Shown here piece by piece: positions 7,912-16,464 of a stretch of DNA of 64,000 bases. Below the pieces are notes generated by a model. The model did not search any database. It saw nothing but the letters and a program-made list of their open reading frames with translations, and was not told the origin of the DNA. Location: positions 3,410,001-3,474,000 of the forward strand of contig NZ_CP013862.1 of NCBI RefSeq assembly GCF_001307805.1, read 5' to 3'. This DNA comes from Lentibacillus amyloliquefaciens. GTDB taxonomy: Bacteria; Bacillota; Bacilli; Bacillales; Amphibacillaceae. Position 1 is the first letter of the stretch. The number at the start of each line of letters is the position of its first letter. Made by a program: the position numbers and the translations under genes.

Positions 7912-9036
7912 ATGAACAAGCCATTATATGAAAAGATATATATTCAATTGAAAGAAGAAATTGTAAATGGAAAATTTAAAGTGGGGGATAGGGTTCCATC
8001 TGAAAAAGAATTATCAGAGAAATGGGCGGTAAGTAGAATTACTCCTAAAAAATCTTTAGATAAATTAGTGAACGAAGGATACATTGAAAGAAAGCCTGGA
8101 AGAGGTTCCTTTGTTCTAGAGCTTAAAAAATGGAAAAATATGTATCTGGATTCAGAAAAAAGCAAAGATACTCGACTTATTGGGCTGATAATTCCCTACC
8201 TAGATGACTATTTCGGAATAGAATTAGTTAATAATATAGAAAGTGAAGCTGAGAAGTTTAATTGTTTTATTGTTTTAAAACGTTCGTTGGAAGATTCTCT
8301 AAAAGAAAAAGAGATTATCAAAGAGTTATTGGAACTCAAAGTTTCTGCCCTGATTATTTTACCGTCACACGCCGAACACTTTAATGAGGAACTCCTTAAG
8401 TTGGTATATGATAACTTTCCTATTGTATTAATCGATCGGTATCTCAAAGGAGTGCCTGCTGTTTCCATTTGCTCAGATAATCGGAAAGCAGCTAAACAAG
8501 GTGTAGAATATTTATTTGAATTAGGTCATGAAGCTATATGCCTCTTATCGCCTCTTCCTGACGATACATCAGCATTAGAGGAAAGAACCGATGGGTTTGT
8601 TGATGCTTATATGGATAATAATATCAAAATTGAAAAACATCAATTCATAAATGATATTTCTAGTCAATGGGATGAGTCCTATGGAGAGGAAAGTGTCTAT
8701 CAGGATAGCAAAAAAATTAAACAGCTTTTGAAAACGAAGCCTAATATAACTGCTTTTTTTGCTGTGGAATATCGCATAGCTCTCTTAGCAGAAGCAACTG
8801 TGAATGAAATGGGTTTATCAGTCCCGGAAGATATCTCGATCATTTGTTTTGACAGTACAAAAGAAAGTATGGAAAGAAGAAAATACACTTATATCCAACA
8901 GAATGAAAAAGAAATGGGTAAAAAAGCGGTTGAATCAGTATTGACACTAATTAATGGGGAAAATATAGAGAATAAAGCAATCAGGCTTGAAACGAATATC
9001 ATTGAGGGTAAGTCTACTTATACCAAGCCAAAATGA
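7912..9036 (+). CDS. AraR-like regulator (GntR winged helix + LacI-type sensor)
   Basis: A 374-residue transcription regulator. Residues 1-68 are a GntR winged helix (EKIYIQLKEEIVNGKFKVGDRVPSEKELSEKW, RKPGRGSFVL). Residues 83-372 are a LacI/periplasmic-binding-type sensor (IGLIIPYL, VLIDRYL, PEDISIICFDS). This hybrid layout is that of B. subtilis AraR. It most probably represses the ABC/alpha-mannosidase operon immediately downstream and releases DNA when it binds a mannoside or mannose. The sugar is inferred from context. ATG follows a GAGGTGAA site. Its codon choice is visibly AT-richer than the flanking purU and man genes, consistent with transfer. Confidence 0.85.
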   Translation: MNKPLYEKIYIQLKEEIVNGKFKVGDRVPSEKELSEKWAVSRITPKKSLDKLVNEGYIERKPGRGSFVLELKKWKNMYLDSEKSKDTRLIGLIIPYLDDYFGIELVNNIESEAEKFNCFIVLKRSLEDSLKEKEIIKELLELKVSALIILPSHAEHFNEELLKLVYDNFPIVLIDRYLKGVPAVSICSDNRKAAKQGVEYLFELGHEAICLLSPLPDDTSALEERTDGFVDAYMDNNIKIEKHQFINDISSQWDESYGEESVYQDSKKIKQLLKTKPNITAFFAVEYRIALLAEATVNEMGLSVPEDISIICFDSTKESMERRKYTYIQQNEKEMGKKAVESVLTLINGENIENKAIRLETNIIEGKSTYTKPK

Positions 9037-9081
9037 TTTGTTAATCAATTAATGGTATATCATTTATTATATAAATATATA

Positions 9082-9110
9082 TTGACATATTATTATCCAA
9101 CATGTAATAT
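9082..9110 (+). promoter_or_regulatory. promoter of the mannoside ABC/alpha-mannosidase operon
   Basis: Consensus TTGACA (9082-9087), 17 bp, TAATAT (9105-9110). A perfect cre box begins 7 bases downstream of the -10. Confidence 0.75.
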
Positions 9111-9116
9111 TCTATT

Positions 9117-9130
9117 TGAAAGCGTTAACA
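9117..9130 (+). promoter_or_regulatory. CcpA cre site
   Basis: TGAAAGCGTTAACA fits TGWAANCGNTNWCA at every position. Placed over the transcription start region, it should give strong catabolite repression of the operon. Confidence 0.88.
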
Positions 9131-9229
9131 ATAATTCGAATATTCTAATGTTAATTAAAGGGAGGTTGTCAAAGAAGAAATAAATTTGTAAGCGCAAGAT
9201 ACTTAATACTATGAAGCGGAGGTTGAACA

Positions 9230-10516
9230 ATGAAGTTTGACAAGAGTTTATTCATGTTTTTAACACTTATTGTTTTAATCGTTGGATGTTCCTCTGATTC
9301 AGGTGAAGAAAGCGGAAGCACAGAAGTCACATGGAGTACAACAACGGGCTATTCTCCTCAATCAACTTCATCTGCTGTTGCAGATTATATCTCTGGAGCT
9401 GTGGAAGATTTTGAATTAGAGCACTCAAATATCACGCTGAATACTCAAATTCAATCTTCTAACATAAGTGAAGCTATGGCAAAAATAATGGAACAGGCGA
9501 ACCAGGGCCGAGCACCGGACATGGCTGTCATTGATTCATATTTATTTCCGCAATATATCGAACACTTACAGCCGCTTGATGATTTGATGGAAGAAAAAGG
9601 GATGAATGTTGAAGACTTTTTGCCATTTGCGCAAGACGTAATAACTGGTCCTGATGGTAAGGTTTATGGGCTGTACATGAACACAGATACACGCGTTCTT
9701 TTTTATAACAGTGAATTAATCTCTGAACCACCAGGGACATGGGAAGAGGTTATCGAGGTAGGAAAAGAATTGAATGAACAGGGATATGATGGAATATCTA
9801 CTCCTGGAGGAAGAGATGAAGGAACGTCCGTAACCACTCTTTGGCCGTTATATTGGGGACAAGGCGGTGAACTAGTAGATGATGAAGGGAATCCTGCATT
9901 TGGAGAAGGGGAGAACAAGGAGATTATGGTTGATGTATTATCAACTATCCAAACCGCTGTTGAAGAGGGAGTTCTTCCTCAGAGAGTGGCTTCATATGGT
10001 AGCGAAAACGATCAAAATGAAGAGATAGCAGCGGGTAATGTAGCCATGTTTATTGGTGGTAACTGGCAAGAGTCCTTTTTGAAGGAATCCCTGGGAGAAG
10101 AAGAATTCAAAAAATGGAAGGTTGCACCAGTACCACAGCTTGAAGGTGGCGAAAACACTACTACTTCAGGTGGATGGGCGTGGGGAATTTTTACAGATGA
10201 CGAAGAAAAAAAACAAGCAGCATTTGATTTTATCTACTCAACATTTATTAGTAAACAAGGAATGGGTGAATTTACATCTATTTACGGTGAATTGCCTTCA
10301 AGAACATCAGTCTATGAATCTGACAGTTACGAAGGGACACGCTTTAGTGATGAGTACAGACAAATGCTAAACAATGATGCGAGAGTCCGCCCGTCATCGG
10401 AATCATATCCAGAAATTTCTAACCAGCTGCAAATAGCCGTTTCAGATGTTATTTCTGGTAATAAAGATCCTGAACAGGCAGTAAATGATGCTTGGGAAGT
10501 GGTAAATAATGAATAA
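9230..10516 (+). CDS. sugar ABC transporter substrate-binding lipoprotein
   Basis: A 428-residue extracellular binding protein of the carbohydrate uptake 1 (MalE/UgpB) class. It has a lipoprotein signal with lipobox LIVGC and lipidated C20, then a Ser/Gly/Glu linker. Typical cluster motifs are IMEQANQGRAPDMAVID, YNSELISEPPGTWEEV and GGWAWGIF. It would deliver an oligosaccharide to the two permeases that follow. The alpha-mannosidase at the operon end suggests an alpha-mannoside, which is an inference. ATG follows GCGGAGG. No ATPase gene is in the cluster; such systems usually share an MsmX-type ATPase encoded elsewhere. Confidence 0.9.
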   Translation: MKFDKSLFMFLTLIVLIVGCSSDSGEESGSTEVTWSTTTGYSPQSTSSAVADYISGAVEDFELEHSNITLNTQIQSSNISEAMAKIMEQANQGRAPDMAVIDSYLFPQYIEHLQPLDDLMEEKGMNVEDFLPFAQDVITGPDGKVYGLYMNTDTRVLFYNSELISEPPGTWEEVIEVGKELNEQGYDGISTPGGRDEGTSVTTLWPLYWGQGGELVDDEGNPAFGEGENKEIMVDVLSTIQTAVEEGVLPQRVASYGSENDQNEEIAAGNVAMFIGGNWQESFLKESLGEEEFKKWKVAPVPQLEGGENTTTSGGWAWGIFTDDEEKKQAAFDFIYSTFISKQGMGEFTSIYGELPSRTSVYESDSYEGTRFSDEYRQMLNNDARVRPSSESYPEISNQLQIAVSDVISGNKDPEQAVNDAWEVVNNE

Positions 10517-10530
10517 GGTTGTTTTGGATA

Positions 10531-11457
10531 ATGTCAACATATAATAAAAACGTATCCGGTCTGAGAAAAATAAAAAATAGATTTAGCAACTCTCCTTTGC
10601 CTTGGTTATTACCACTATTATCAGTGTTAGTTTTTGTCTTTTTGTATCCGGTTGCAGAAATTGTAAGGTTGAGTTTCACTGATGCAACTTTGAATGCTGA
10701 TGATTACAGTTACACCCTGGATTCGTATAAGAGTTTATTTACGAATCCGGGGTTTATACAAATGCTGTTTGTAACAGGCACTTTTGTATTTTTTAGTATT
10801 ACCCTTCAAATGTTGTTTGGATTTTTAATTGCTCTTATTATTGATCAGGGTGAAAAAAGGAATTTAAGAGGGACAGTTTTCACACGTACAGCTGTATTGA
10901 CAGCGTGGGCTATCCCCGGTGTTATTATAGGGATTATTTGGCAGATGCTATACAATGAGACAGATGCAGGCATCATTAATTATCTGTTGAGTCTTGTTGG
11001 AATAGGTCCTATCCCATTTTTGTCGAACCCAACATCAGCTCTGATTGCTGTTATCTTTTCAAATGTCTGGCGAGGAACAGCGTTTAGTATGATCCTCATT
11101 TATGCCGGGCTGAAAACACTTCCTGCTGATGTTCTTGAGTCAGCAAAAATTGATGGGGCAAATGCTATGCAGCGAGGAATGAAAGTTATTTTACCTATGT
11201 TGACACCAATGCTGTTAATCAACTTGGTTATCATATCAATTGATACATTTAATACGTTTGACATGGTGATGGCGCTGACAGGTGGAGGGCCTGGCCAAAG
11301 CACAGAGGTTATCTCACTCAGTATTTATAATTCTATTTTTAACCAGTTTAATTTAGGGCAAGGTGCTGCAACATCAGTCGTATTGCTGACCATTAATGTT
11401 GTAATGACTATTGTATACATTCTGATTTTGGGAAGGGGAGAAAAGGATGCAGCATAA
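10531..11457 (+). CDS. sugar ABC transporter permease (MalF-type)
   Basis: A 308-residue integral membrane protein with about six helices. The EAA loop reads ADVLESAKIDGANAMQRGMKVILPML near residue 205, the site that contacts the ATPase. MALTGGGPGQSTEV is the usual C-terminal signature of MalF-like subunits. ATG 10531 is preferred to an in-frame TTG at 10519, because AAGG lies upstream of the ATG and the TTG has no space for a ribosome site. It is co-transcribed, beginning 14 bases after the binding-protein stop and overlapping the next permease. Confidence 0.88.
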   Translation: MSTYNKNVSGLRKIKNRFSNSPLPWLLPLLSVLVFVFLYPVAEIVRLSFTDATLNADDYSYTLDSYKSLFTNPGFIQMLFVTGTFVFFSITLQMLFGFLIALIIDQGEKRNLRGTVFTRTAVLTAWAIPGVIIGIIWQMLYNETDAGIINYLLSLVGIGPIPFLSNPTSALIAVIFSNVWRGTAFSMILIYAGLKTLPADVLESAKIDGANAMQRGMKVILPMLTPMLLINLVIISIDTFNTFDMVMALTGGGPGQSTEVISLSIYNSIFNQFNLGQGAATSVVLLTINVVMTIVYILILGRGEKDAA

Positions 11458-12283
11458 ACAAACCATGTTAAAAATCGGTCTATATAGTTCGTATGTTTTT
11501 GTAACACTTCTTTTTCTTTTCCCGTTACTCTGGGTACTTTCTTTGTCTTTTAAGACGTCCCAGGAATTATACAATGTGCCGCCCAATCTCTTTCCGGAAA
11601 GTCTGCAATTTGACAACTATAAACACGTTATTGAAAACAATAATATATTATCTTTCTTGCTTAACTCCCTACAGATCGTTAGCTTAACAGTAATTCTTAC
11701 ATTAATCATCGTATTGCCGGCAGCTTTCGCTTTATCGCGGTATAAATTTAAACTTAAAGGGACACTTTTGCTTGGAATCATATTAACTCAAATGATATCC
11801 GCAGTCGTTATATCAATCCCTTTATACCGTCTTTTTGCAGAATGGGGCTTACTCAATAACTTTTTTATGATGGTAATTGTTTATGTAGCTGTTGTACTAC
11901 CTTTTTCAACATGGTTTTTAAAAGGCTATTTCGATACAATCCCGATAGAGTTAGACGAAGCTGCTACTGTTGATGGGTGTAATAAATTTCAAATATTGAC
12001 TAGAATTCTTCTTCCTTCAAGTATGCCCGGGATTGTCTCAGTTACATTATTAATTGCAGTGCAAAGCTGGTCGCAATTTGTAATTCCATTTATTTTATTG
12101 GATATCCAAAGCTCATACCCTGTTTCAGTAGGTATCGTTAATTTACAATCGACTCAGCAAGCTATTACAACGCATTATCTCGCTGCAGGAAGTGTGATAT
12201 CAATATTACCGGTTATTGTTCTGTTTGTATTGTTACAGCGTTTTATCGTTGGAGCATTAACAACTGGAGCAGTAAAAGGTTAA
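11447..12283 (+). CDS. sugar ABC transporter permease (MalG-type)
   Basis: A 278-residue membrane protein, the second half of the importer channel. Its EAA loop is IPIELDEAATVDGCNKFQILTRILLP at about residues 165-190. The C-terminus ends in the conserved QRFIVGALTTGAVKG pattern. The start overlaps the end of the preceding permease by 11 bases, indicating translational coupling. The ribosome site GGGGAGAAAAGG is inside the upstream gene. Confidence 0.9.
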   Translation: MQHKQTMLKIGLYSSYVFVTLLFLFPLLWVLSLSFKTSQELYNVPPNLFPESLQFDNYKHVIENNNILSFLLNSLQIVSLTVILTLIIVLPAAFALSRYKFKLKGTLLLGIILTQMISAVVISIPLYRLFAEWGLLNNFFMMVIVYVAVVLPFSTWFLKGYFDTIPIELDEAATVDGCNKFQILTRILLPSSMPGIVSVTLLIAVQSWSQFVIPFILLDIQSSYPVSVGIVNLQSTQQAITTHYLAAGSVISILPVIVLFVLLQRFIVGALTTGAVKG

Positions 12284-12312
12284 ATGGAAATATAATACAG
12301 GAGGAAATCATT

Positions 12313-15300
12313 TTGTTTAAAACACTGGAAAAACTTGAACAAAGAATTAAGGAACTCGATGCATATAGATATAGAGACGCGATTAACATAGAAGGCTTTT
12401 CATTTTTGGAAGATGAAAATGGCGAGGTGGGAACACGGCCACCGGAATCAGGAAGCTGGGGGAAGATCAATCTCGGGGATTCCTGGAAGGGCTGGGACAG
12501 GTATATTTGGCTAAGGACTTCCATTCGATTTCCGAAAGAATGGAAAGACCGTTCAGTTGTAGGAAAATTTGACTTTGGTAAGACAGGTGGAGGACATAAT
12601 TCAGGTTTTGAATCGTTGCTTTATGTTAACGGCGAAGTCTATCAAGGAGTCGATTCCAATCACAAAGAAGTATTTTTCTCAGAAGACGCTGCTGGCGAGG
12701 AATTGGATCTCTGCTTCAGATTATGGTCTGGTTTAGATGGCATGGGAGGTTCCCACGAGGAGCAGGAACATAAAATTCGCCAGGCACAACTTTCCTGGCT
12801 GGATCAATGTACGGATGATTTGTTTTATACAGCAAAGGCTGTGTTTGAATCGATTAATGTTATGAACGAAAATAATGCAACAAGAATGCAACTTGTAAAA
12901 ATACTGGACAGAGCGTTTAAAACAATTGACTGGACCAATCCTGCAAGTGACATGTTTTATCAATCAATTGAGTCGGCAATAGACATTCTTAATACAGAGC
13001 TAGAAAAAATTGAAACAAAAGACATCGTTACGGTAAGGGGTATCGGTCATACGCACATTGATGTGGCATGGCTATGGAGGTTGCGTCACACCCGTGAAAA
13101 GACTGCACGATCCTTTTCTACTGTTTTAAGATTGATGGAAAAGTACCCGGATTATATATTCCTGCAAACACAGCCACAGTTATATGAATATATTAAAAAT
13201 GACTACCCGGAAATTTATGCAGACATAAAGAATAGGGTTAAAGAAGGCAGATGGGAGGTCGGGGGAGTTATGTGGCTCGAGCCGGATAATAATATACCTT
13301 CCGGGGAGTCCTTGGTAAGACAAATATTAAAAGGTCAAGCGTTTTTTGATAAAGAATTTGGAAATTCTTCATTTAAGTATTTATGGCTGCCTGATGTGTT
13401 CGGATATTCTTGGGCTCTGCCGCAAATTTTAAAGAAATCAGGCATTGAAGTTTTTATGACGACGAAAATAAGCTGGAACCAATTCAACCGGATGCCTCAT
13501 GATACATTTCATTGGAGAGGAATTGACGGCTCCGAAATACTGACGCATTTTATAACAACTCCGGAAGAAAATTCGAGCAAGTATACTTATAACGGTCTGA
13601 TCAATGCGGAATCTGTAAAAGGTATATGGGATGAGTACAAAGATAAACCATTAAACCAGGAACTTATAATCGCTTACGGTTATGGAGATGGTGGCGGTGG
13701 AGTAAACCGTGATATGCTCGAGATGAGACGTCGGCTCAATAGAGTTCCGGGTATGCCAAATGTAACGACTGGAAGGGCAGATGATTATTTTTCTGATTTA
13801 AAAAACAGGGTTGAAAATAGTGATCAATATGTTCATACATGGGACGGGGAATTGTATTTGGAGTACCACAGGGGTACGTATACCAGCCAGGCACATAATA
13901 AACGAATGAACCGGAAAATGGAATTAGCTTATCGCGAAACAGAATGGCTCAGCGTATTTGGTTATCTCTTTTCAGGGCAATGGGATCAGCGTTCTCAGGA
14001 AAATTTTGATGAAGGATGGAAAATCATTTTAAGGAATCAATTTCATGATATTCTTCCTGGAAGTTCTATAAGTGAAGTATATAAGGACAGCAAAGAAGAA
14101 TATGAGAAGGCAAATATACTAGTTACTCAATCAAGAAATAAACAGGAAGATATAATTCTCTCTGAAATAAAGGATAATGCATTTGTTGTATTTAATTCTT
14201 CACCATGGAAGCAATCAAACATCGTGAATATAGAAGGTGTGAAGTTAAACACCGGTAGTTGGAAAGATCATAATGACAATAAATTAGAAGCCCAAAATAA
14301 AAATGGAACTTGGTATGTCCATGTAAACGACATTCCATCATTAGGTTACACTACAATCTATTTTGATGAGTCTCCAGCTCAGGATGAAACAAATACACAT
14401 AGCTTTGAAACATCTCGAAATGGAATTGTAACCCCATTTTATAAAATTGAATGGAATGATAAGGGACAACTAACCAATATTTATGATATCGAAAATAAAC
14501 GACACGCACTAAAAGAAAGTCCTGGAAATGTGATGCAAGTATTTGAAGATAAACCACTGGATTTCGATGCGTGGGATATAGACTTGTTCTACCAGGAAAA
14601 GTTTAAAGTCATTCAACAGTTAGAAAATATATCTGTGATAGAGTTAGGTTCTGTAAGGGCAGTGATTTCATTTAAATGGAGTTATCATAATTCTCTGATT
14701 GACCAGGAGATGGTTCTCTATGCCAACAGCCGAAGAATTGACTTTAATACAAAAGTTGATTGGCACGAAAATAATCAGTTATTGAAAGTAAAATTCCCTG
14801 TTAATGTACGGGCAACGGAAGCCACATATGACATTCAGTACGGTAATGTGAAGCGTCCAACTCATTGGAATACAAGTTGGGATTACGCCAGATTTGAATC
14901 TGTGGGTCATCAGTGGGCAGATATATCAGAAAGAAATTACGGAGTCAGTCTTTTAAATGATTGCAAATATGGCTATGACATCAAAGATAACGTAATCAGA
15001 CTCTCGCTAATAAAATCTGCTGTTAAACCTGATCCTGAGCAGGATCAGGGGAGTCATGTATTCACATATTCATTATATCCTCACAATGGTGATTGGTTTG
15101 AAGGTGGAACAGTCAAAGAAGCCTGGTACTTAAATAACCCCCTTTCGTTCTCTCAGGGCAAAGCCAAAAAAGAGAAGGATTCACTATTTTTTGTTTCATC
15201 AGAGAATATTATGATAGATGCAATCAAAAAAGCCGAGCAAAATGATGAAATTATTGTAAGGTTACATGAGTATGCCGGCAAAAGAAATGACTTTGAGTTG

Positions 15301-15444
15301 ATGAGTGATTATGAAATAGTTGAGTGGATTGAATGTGACTTAATGGAAAACCCTATACAAACTAAAATGAACAGTAATACCATTAATTCAAGTGTATTAC
15401 CATACGAAATTAAAACGTTCAAAATTAACATGAAAGATATCTAA
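12313..15444 (+). CDS. GH38 alpha-mannosidase
   Basis: A 1043-residue retaining alpha-mannosidase of glycoside hydrolase family 38. Residues 240-500 are the catalytic domain. H248 and D250 (GHTHIDVAWLW) and the nucleophile D361 (WLPDVFGYSW) are three zinc ligands, and the NQFHDILPGSS motif supplies the fourth. The central three-helix and C-terminal beta-rich mannosidase domains follow. There is no signal peptide, so it acts in the cytoplasm on imported oligosaccharide. It starts at TTG 12313 behind AGGAGG. It is the last gene of the importer operon and is followed by a terminator. Mannose released here can be phosphorylated by the ROK kinase next door and isomerised by ManA. Confidence 0.95.
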   Translation: MFKTLEKLEQRIKELDAYRYRDAINIEGFSFLEDENGEVGTRPPESGSWGKINLGDSWKGWDRYIWLRTSIRFPKEWKDRSVVGKFDFGKTGGGHNSGFESLLYVNGEVYQGVDSNHKEVFFSEDAAGEELDLCFRLWSGLDGMGGSHEEQEHKIRQAQLSWLDQCTDDLFYTAKAVFESINVMNENNATRMQLVKILDRAFKTIDWTNPASDMFYQSIESAIDILNTELEKIETKDIVTVRGIGHTHIDVAWLWRLRHTREKTARSFSTVLRLMEKYPDYIFLQTQPQLYEYIKNDYPEIYADIKNRVKEGRWEVGGVMWLEPDNNIPSGESLVRQILKGQAFFDKEFGNSSFKYLWLPDVFGYSWALPQILKKSGIEVFMTTKISWNQFNRMPHDTFHWRGIDGSEILTHFITTPEENSSKYTYNGLINAESVKGIWDEYKDKPLNQELIIAYGYGDGGGGVNRDMLEMRRRLNRVPGMPNVTTGRADDYFSDLKNRVENSDQYVHTWDGELYLEYHRGTYTSQAHNKRMNRKMELAYRETEWLSVFGYLFSGQWDQRSQENFDEGWKIILRNQFHDILPGSSISEVYKDSKEEYEKANILVTQSRNKQEDIILSEIKDNAFVVFNSSPWKQSNIVNIEGVKLNTGSWKDHNDNKLEAQNKNGTWYVHVNDIPSLGYTTIYFDESPAQDETNTHSFETSRNGIVTPFYKIEWNDKGQLTNIYDIENKRHALKESPGNVMQVFEDKPLDFDAWDIDLFYQEKFKVIQQLENISVIELGSVRAVISFKWSYHNSLIDQEMVLYANSRRIDFNTKVDWHENNQLLKVKFPVNVRATEATYDIQYGNVKRPTHWNTSWDYARFESVGHQWADISERNYGVSLLNDCKYGYDIKDNVIRLSLIKSAVKPDPEQDQGSHVFTYSLYPHNGDWFEGGTVKEAWYLNNPLSFSQGKAKKEKDSLFFVSSENIMIDAIKKAEQNDEIIVRLHEYAGKRNDFELMSDYEIVEWIECDLMENPIQTKMNSNTINSSVLPYEIKTFKINMKDI

Positions 15445-15448
15445 TACA

Positions 15449-15481
15449 TTAAAGTCCTATTAAGTACTAATAGGACTTTAA
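15449..15481 (+). terminator. terminator after alpha-mannosidase
   Basis: A perfect 14-bp stem (15449-15462 with 15468-15481) and a 5-base loop, followed by TAGTTTTC. Confidence 0.8.
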
Positions 15482-15507
15482 TAGTTTTCAATTGGGGAGG
15501 GTGAAAT

Positions 15508-16365
15508 ATGTTAATAGGCGGAATTGAAGCAGGAGGAACTAAAATTGTCTGTGCGGTAGGTGACCGCTCAGGCGAGATAAAGGCAAAGCAAAGTATATCG
15601 ACAAGGGATCCGGATGAAACGCTTCAGGAAGTAAAGGCTTTTTTTTCGGATTATGAACTGGAGAGTCTGGGTGTCGGGAGTTTTGGACCGATTAATCTGA
15701 ACAAAAACAGCGATACATATGGAATGATTTTAAATACACCCAAAACGGCCTGGAAACATTTTGACTTGCTGGGAAGGCTGCAGCAGGATTTTCGGATTCC
15801 AATTTTTATCGATACGGATGTTAATGCGGCATGCTTGTCGGAATACCGTCATGGCGCCGGAAAAGATGTGAACAGCTGCTTATACATAACGGTTGGGACG
15901 GGGATTGGAGCAGGACTGGTCCAGGAAGGCCGAACATTTCAGGGAAGAACTCACCCGGAAATGGGGCATGTCATCGTTCCGCAGCATCCGGATGATACGT
16001 TTCCCGGTGTTTGTCCGTACCACGGCAACTGTCTTGAGGGCATGGCATCCGGTCCGGCTATTGAAAAAAGGCATGGCAGGAAAGGACATCTGTTGGCCGA
16101 CGATGTAAACGTATGGGAAATCGAGGCACATTATTTAGCACATGCTATAGCAAGCTACACTTTGATTTTATCGCCTGAGCGGATTATTTTAGGTGGCGGC
16201 GTAATGAAGCAGGACGTTTTGTTTCCGCTTGTCCGGCAAAAGGTTTTCGGACTGGTGAATGATTATGTTGATATGGGCAACATGAACGAATTCATCGTGA
16301 CGCCCGAACTGGGTGATGAGCAGGGTGTAAAGGGTGCTATTGCGCTGACTGTTTCTGAGAAATAA
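15508..16365 (+). CDS. ROK-family sugar kinase (GmuE/fructokinase-like)
   Basis: A 285-residue ROK kinase. The phosphate-1 loop is GIEAGGTK (4-12), the catalytic aspartate is D104 (IDTDVNAA), and the phosphate-2 loop is TVGTGIGAGL (128-137). The zinc site uses H154 with C169, H172 and C175 in CPYHGNCLEG. It resembles the Bacillus fructo/mannokinase GmuE. Known members phosphorylate fructose or mannose, so this is a likely kinase for mannose freed by the neighbouring alpha-mannosidase. ATG lies behind GGGGAGGG. The first 55 bases from the start codon are repeated exactly at 7021-7075, which suggests that this gene start was the target of an insertion. Confidence 0.88.
   Translation: MLIGGIEAGGTKIVCAVGDRSGEIKAKQSISTRDPDETLQEVKAFFSDYELESLGVGSFGPINLNKNSDTYGMILNTPKTAWKHFDLLGRLQQDFRIPIFIDTDVNAACLSEYRHGAGKDVNSCLYITVGTGIGAGLVQEGRTFQGRTHPEMGHVIVPQHPDDTFPGVCPYHGNCLEGMASGPAIEKRHGRKGHLLADDVNVWEIEAHYLAHAIASYTLILSPERIILGGGVMKQDVLFPLVRQKVFGLVNDYVDMGNMNEFIVTPELGDEQGVKGAIALTVSEK
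15510..15564 (+). repeat. right copy of 55-bp direct repeat
   Basis: Identical to 7021-7075. Recombination between the copies would delete about 8.5 kb (regulator, importer, alpha-mannosidase). It would leave an intact ROK gene that starts at GTG 7021 with the left ribosome site. Confidence 0.9.
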
Positions 16366-16398
16366 TGAAGGGAAGGCTCTCTGTCTCTGCCTATTTAA

Positions 16399-16427
16399 TT
16401 GTCTGCGGTGACAATGTCAGCTATGAT
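16399..16427 (+). promoter_or_regulatory. candidate manR promoter
   Basis: TTGTCT (16399-16404), 17 bp, TATGAT (16422-16427). It lies inside the longer possible reading frame, which supports the downstream ATG at 16465 as the true start. Confidence 0.45.
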
Positions 16428-16464
16428 AATAGAAGGATTTATCAAACGGTGGACGGTGTTTAAG

